Assembly (NCBI RefSeq): GCF_000002425.4
Contig: NC_037262.1
Span: forward strand, 2,486,080 to 2,550,079
Direction of reading: 5' to 3'
Length of the DNA stretch: 64,000 bases
DNA from: Physcomitrium patens
Lineage: Eukaryota > Streptophyta > Bryopsida > Funariales > Funariaceae
Shown: one piece after another, positions 63,124 to 64,000 of the stretch
Position numbering within the stretch: position 1 is the first letter of the stretch
How the letters are laid out: every line of letters begins with the position of its first letter
Notes under the pieces: generated by a model
Told to the model about the DNA's origin: nothing
Seen by the model: the letters and a program-made list of their open reading frames with translations, nothing else
Database searches by the model: none
Translations under genes and position numbers: made by a program

Positions 63124-63278
63124 TGTCGTATTGTAACACATCTATATGATGAAAATATAAATAAAGAAGACTTATTAATATTTAGTCACCTTTGGTGTTA
63201 GTAGTGGTGGCCAATTCTAGTGTAAATACTAAGAGGCCAGGTTCAGTCACTTCGTTACAGTCAACTAGGGCATACTCA
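63124..63278 (+). repeat. 3' LTR of element P
   Basis: 155 bp, TGTCGTATTG to GCATACTCA, preceded by the purine tract CAGAGGGGATGGA. Confidence 0.85.
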
Positions 63279-64000
63279 CTCCACTTGTCCTTGTGACAAG
63301 TTGGACTATCAAAGGCTTGGACCATTTTCTATTTCTACACAAATCAATCCAGTTGCATATCGTTTACATTTACCGGAGTCAATAAAAATCCATCCAGTAT
63401 TCCATGTGTCTCTTCTTAAACCATTCAAGATAGTAGACATACCAAGAAGAAGACAAGCTCCACCTCCTCCTATGGAAGTGGACAATAATGAAGAGTTTGA
63501 AATGGAAGAAGTCTTAGATTCAAGGGAGCACCAAAATAAATTAGAATATCTTGTCCATTGGCGTGGATATGGTATTAGTGAACGCACATGGGAGCCAGTA
63601 AAAAATCTTGCAAATGCAGTAAAGGTGGTGGAGGCTTTTTATCAACGACATCCATTAAAATTAAGATGAAAGCCTTCTATATAAAAGAAACAAGATCTAG
63701 GCAAGATATCATTCTACTTCCAATCCTTATTTGTAGCTTCTTTGTAGTTGTGATGCTCAAGAGATGGAGAACCAACAACCAGTGGATTTGACTCAAGAAC
63801 CTTTGTTTGATGACCTGCCAAATAAGACATTACGATTGTCTCAACCTTCAATACAATGCAATCGAGATGAAGATCTTTAAGAATGACATGTTCTTCCTTG
63901 AATAGATGGCAATATATAATGCATTTGGTATCACGACCTTAGAAGGGACTCTCGATGTTTGGTAATTTTACTAGAGGTAGGAACAACTCCTGATGGTGTT

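Larger units (their letters stand above)
55775..63278 (+). mobile_element. Ty3/gypsy element with very short LTRs (element P), inserted into copy N
   Basis: The LTRs are 155 bp each (55775-55929 and 63124-63278). Inside, in order: a leader of about 1.2 kb, gag (about 57370-58250, with a CxxC zinc-knuckle remnant near 58150), protease with DHGSEIN (about 59160-59185) and LILGQPYI (about 59365), reverse transcriptase (about 60365-60750, LLDD at the YxDD position), RNase H (about 61190-61560), integrase (about 61850-62520, with NPEGNAKSERR) and an integrase C-terminal part (to about 62960). No chromodomain is seen. A polypurine tract (63111-63123) adjoins the 3' LTR. The lineage differs from the chromoviruses here. 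The element is broken at a moderate number of sites, yet long frames survive and the LTRs look very similar, so it is fairly young. Confidence 0.88.
46382..64000 (+). mobile_element. Ty3/gypsy chromovirus (copy N), split by two nested elements, runs off the window
   Basis: The 5' LTR is at 46382-46962, followed by a primer-binding site, gag (about 47153-48190, zinc-knuckle remnant near 48025-48075), protease (about 54350-54600), reverse transcriptase (about 55130-55640) and the start of RNase H, then after the second nested element the integrase C-terminus and a readable chromodomain (63301-63669), and 3' noncoding sequence to the window end. It is of the same family as copies A1-A3 but less eroded, so younger. 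The copy is broken and incomplete. It is interrupted by element M (48195-54342) and element P (55775-63278). The 3' LTR lies beyond the window. Confidence 0.85.

Overview
The window looks like nuclear DNA of a land plant, most likely a moss (bryophyte). Four things point there: spliced genes with GT-AG introns, a plant-type lipid-A-disaccharide synthase with a targeting-like N-terminus, a kinase plus leucine-rich-repeat gene of a kind I associate with mosses, and many Ty3/gypsy chromoviruses. The species cannot be read from the sequence. Two CpG-bearing gene islands (about 17.8-30.5 kb and 37-41 kb) sit in very AT-rich, CpG-poor repeat DNA.

Layout. 1-12.4 kb: one chromovirus family, old and decayed, with one copy inserted in another and two LTRs back to back at 11.28-12.36 kb. 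12.4-17.6 kb: AT-rich DNA with a decayed protein kinase on the minus strand (about 13.15-14.04 kb). 17.6-19.3 kb: a LINE relic in two opposed pieces. 20.07-23.69 kb (+): an intact nine-exon gene for a membrane protein with the VWA_N / VWA / Cache layout of calcium-channel alpha2-delta subunits. 26.12-28.93 kb (+): an intact eight-exon lpxB homologue. 32.06-35.64 kb (+): a kinase-LRR pseudogene whose repeats kept duplicating after it had broken. 37.16-40.14 kb (-): an intact ten-exon METTL21-type methyltransferase gene.

40.95-46.38 kb is AT-rich DNA with microsatellites and a gag relic. From 46.38 kb to the window end lies a nest: a chromovirus (+, LTR at 46,382) is interrupted by a second chromovirus on the minus strand (48,195-54,342) and by a different Ty3/gypsy element with 155-bp LTRs (55,775-63,278).

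The three intact genes are unrelated in function and do not form an operon-like unit. All exon joins were derived by hand from splice sites, reading phase and remembered family motifs; each gene closes in frame from ATG to stop. The two most striking observations are the alpha2-delta-like protein in a plant and dense, perfectly phased heat-shock elements upstream of a TATA box in both LTRs of the minus-strand chromovirus.
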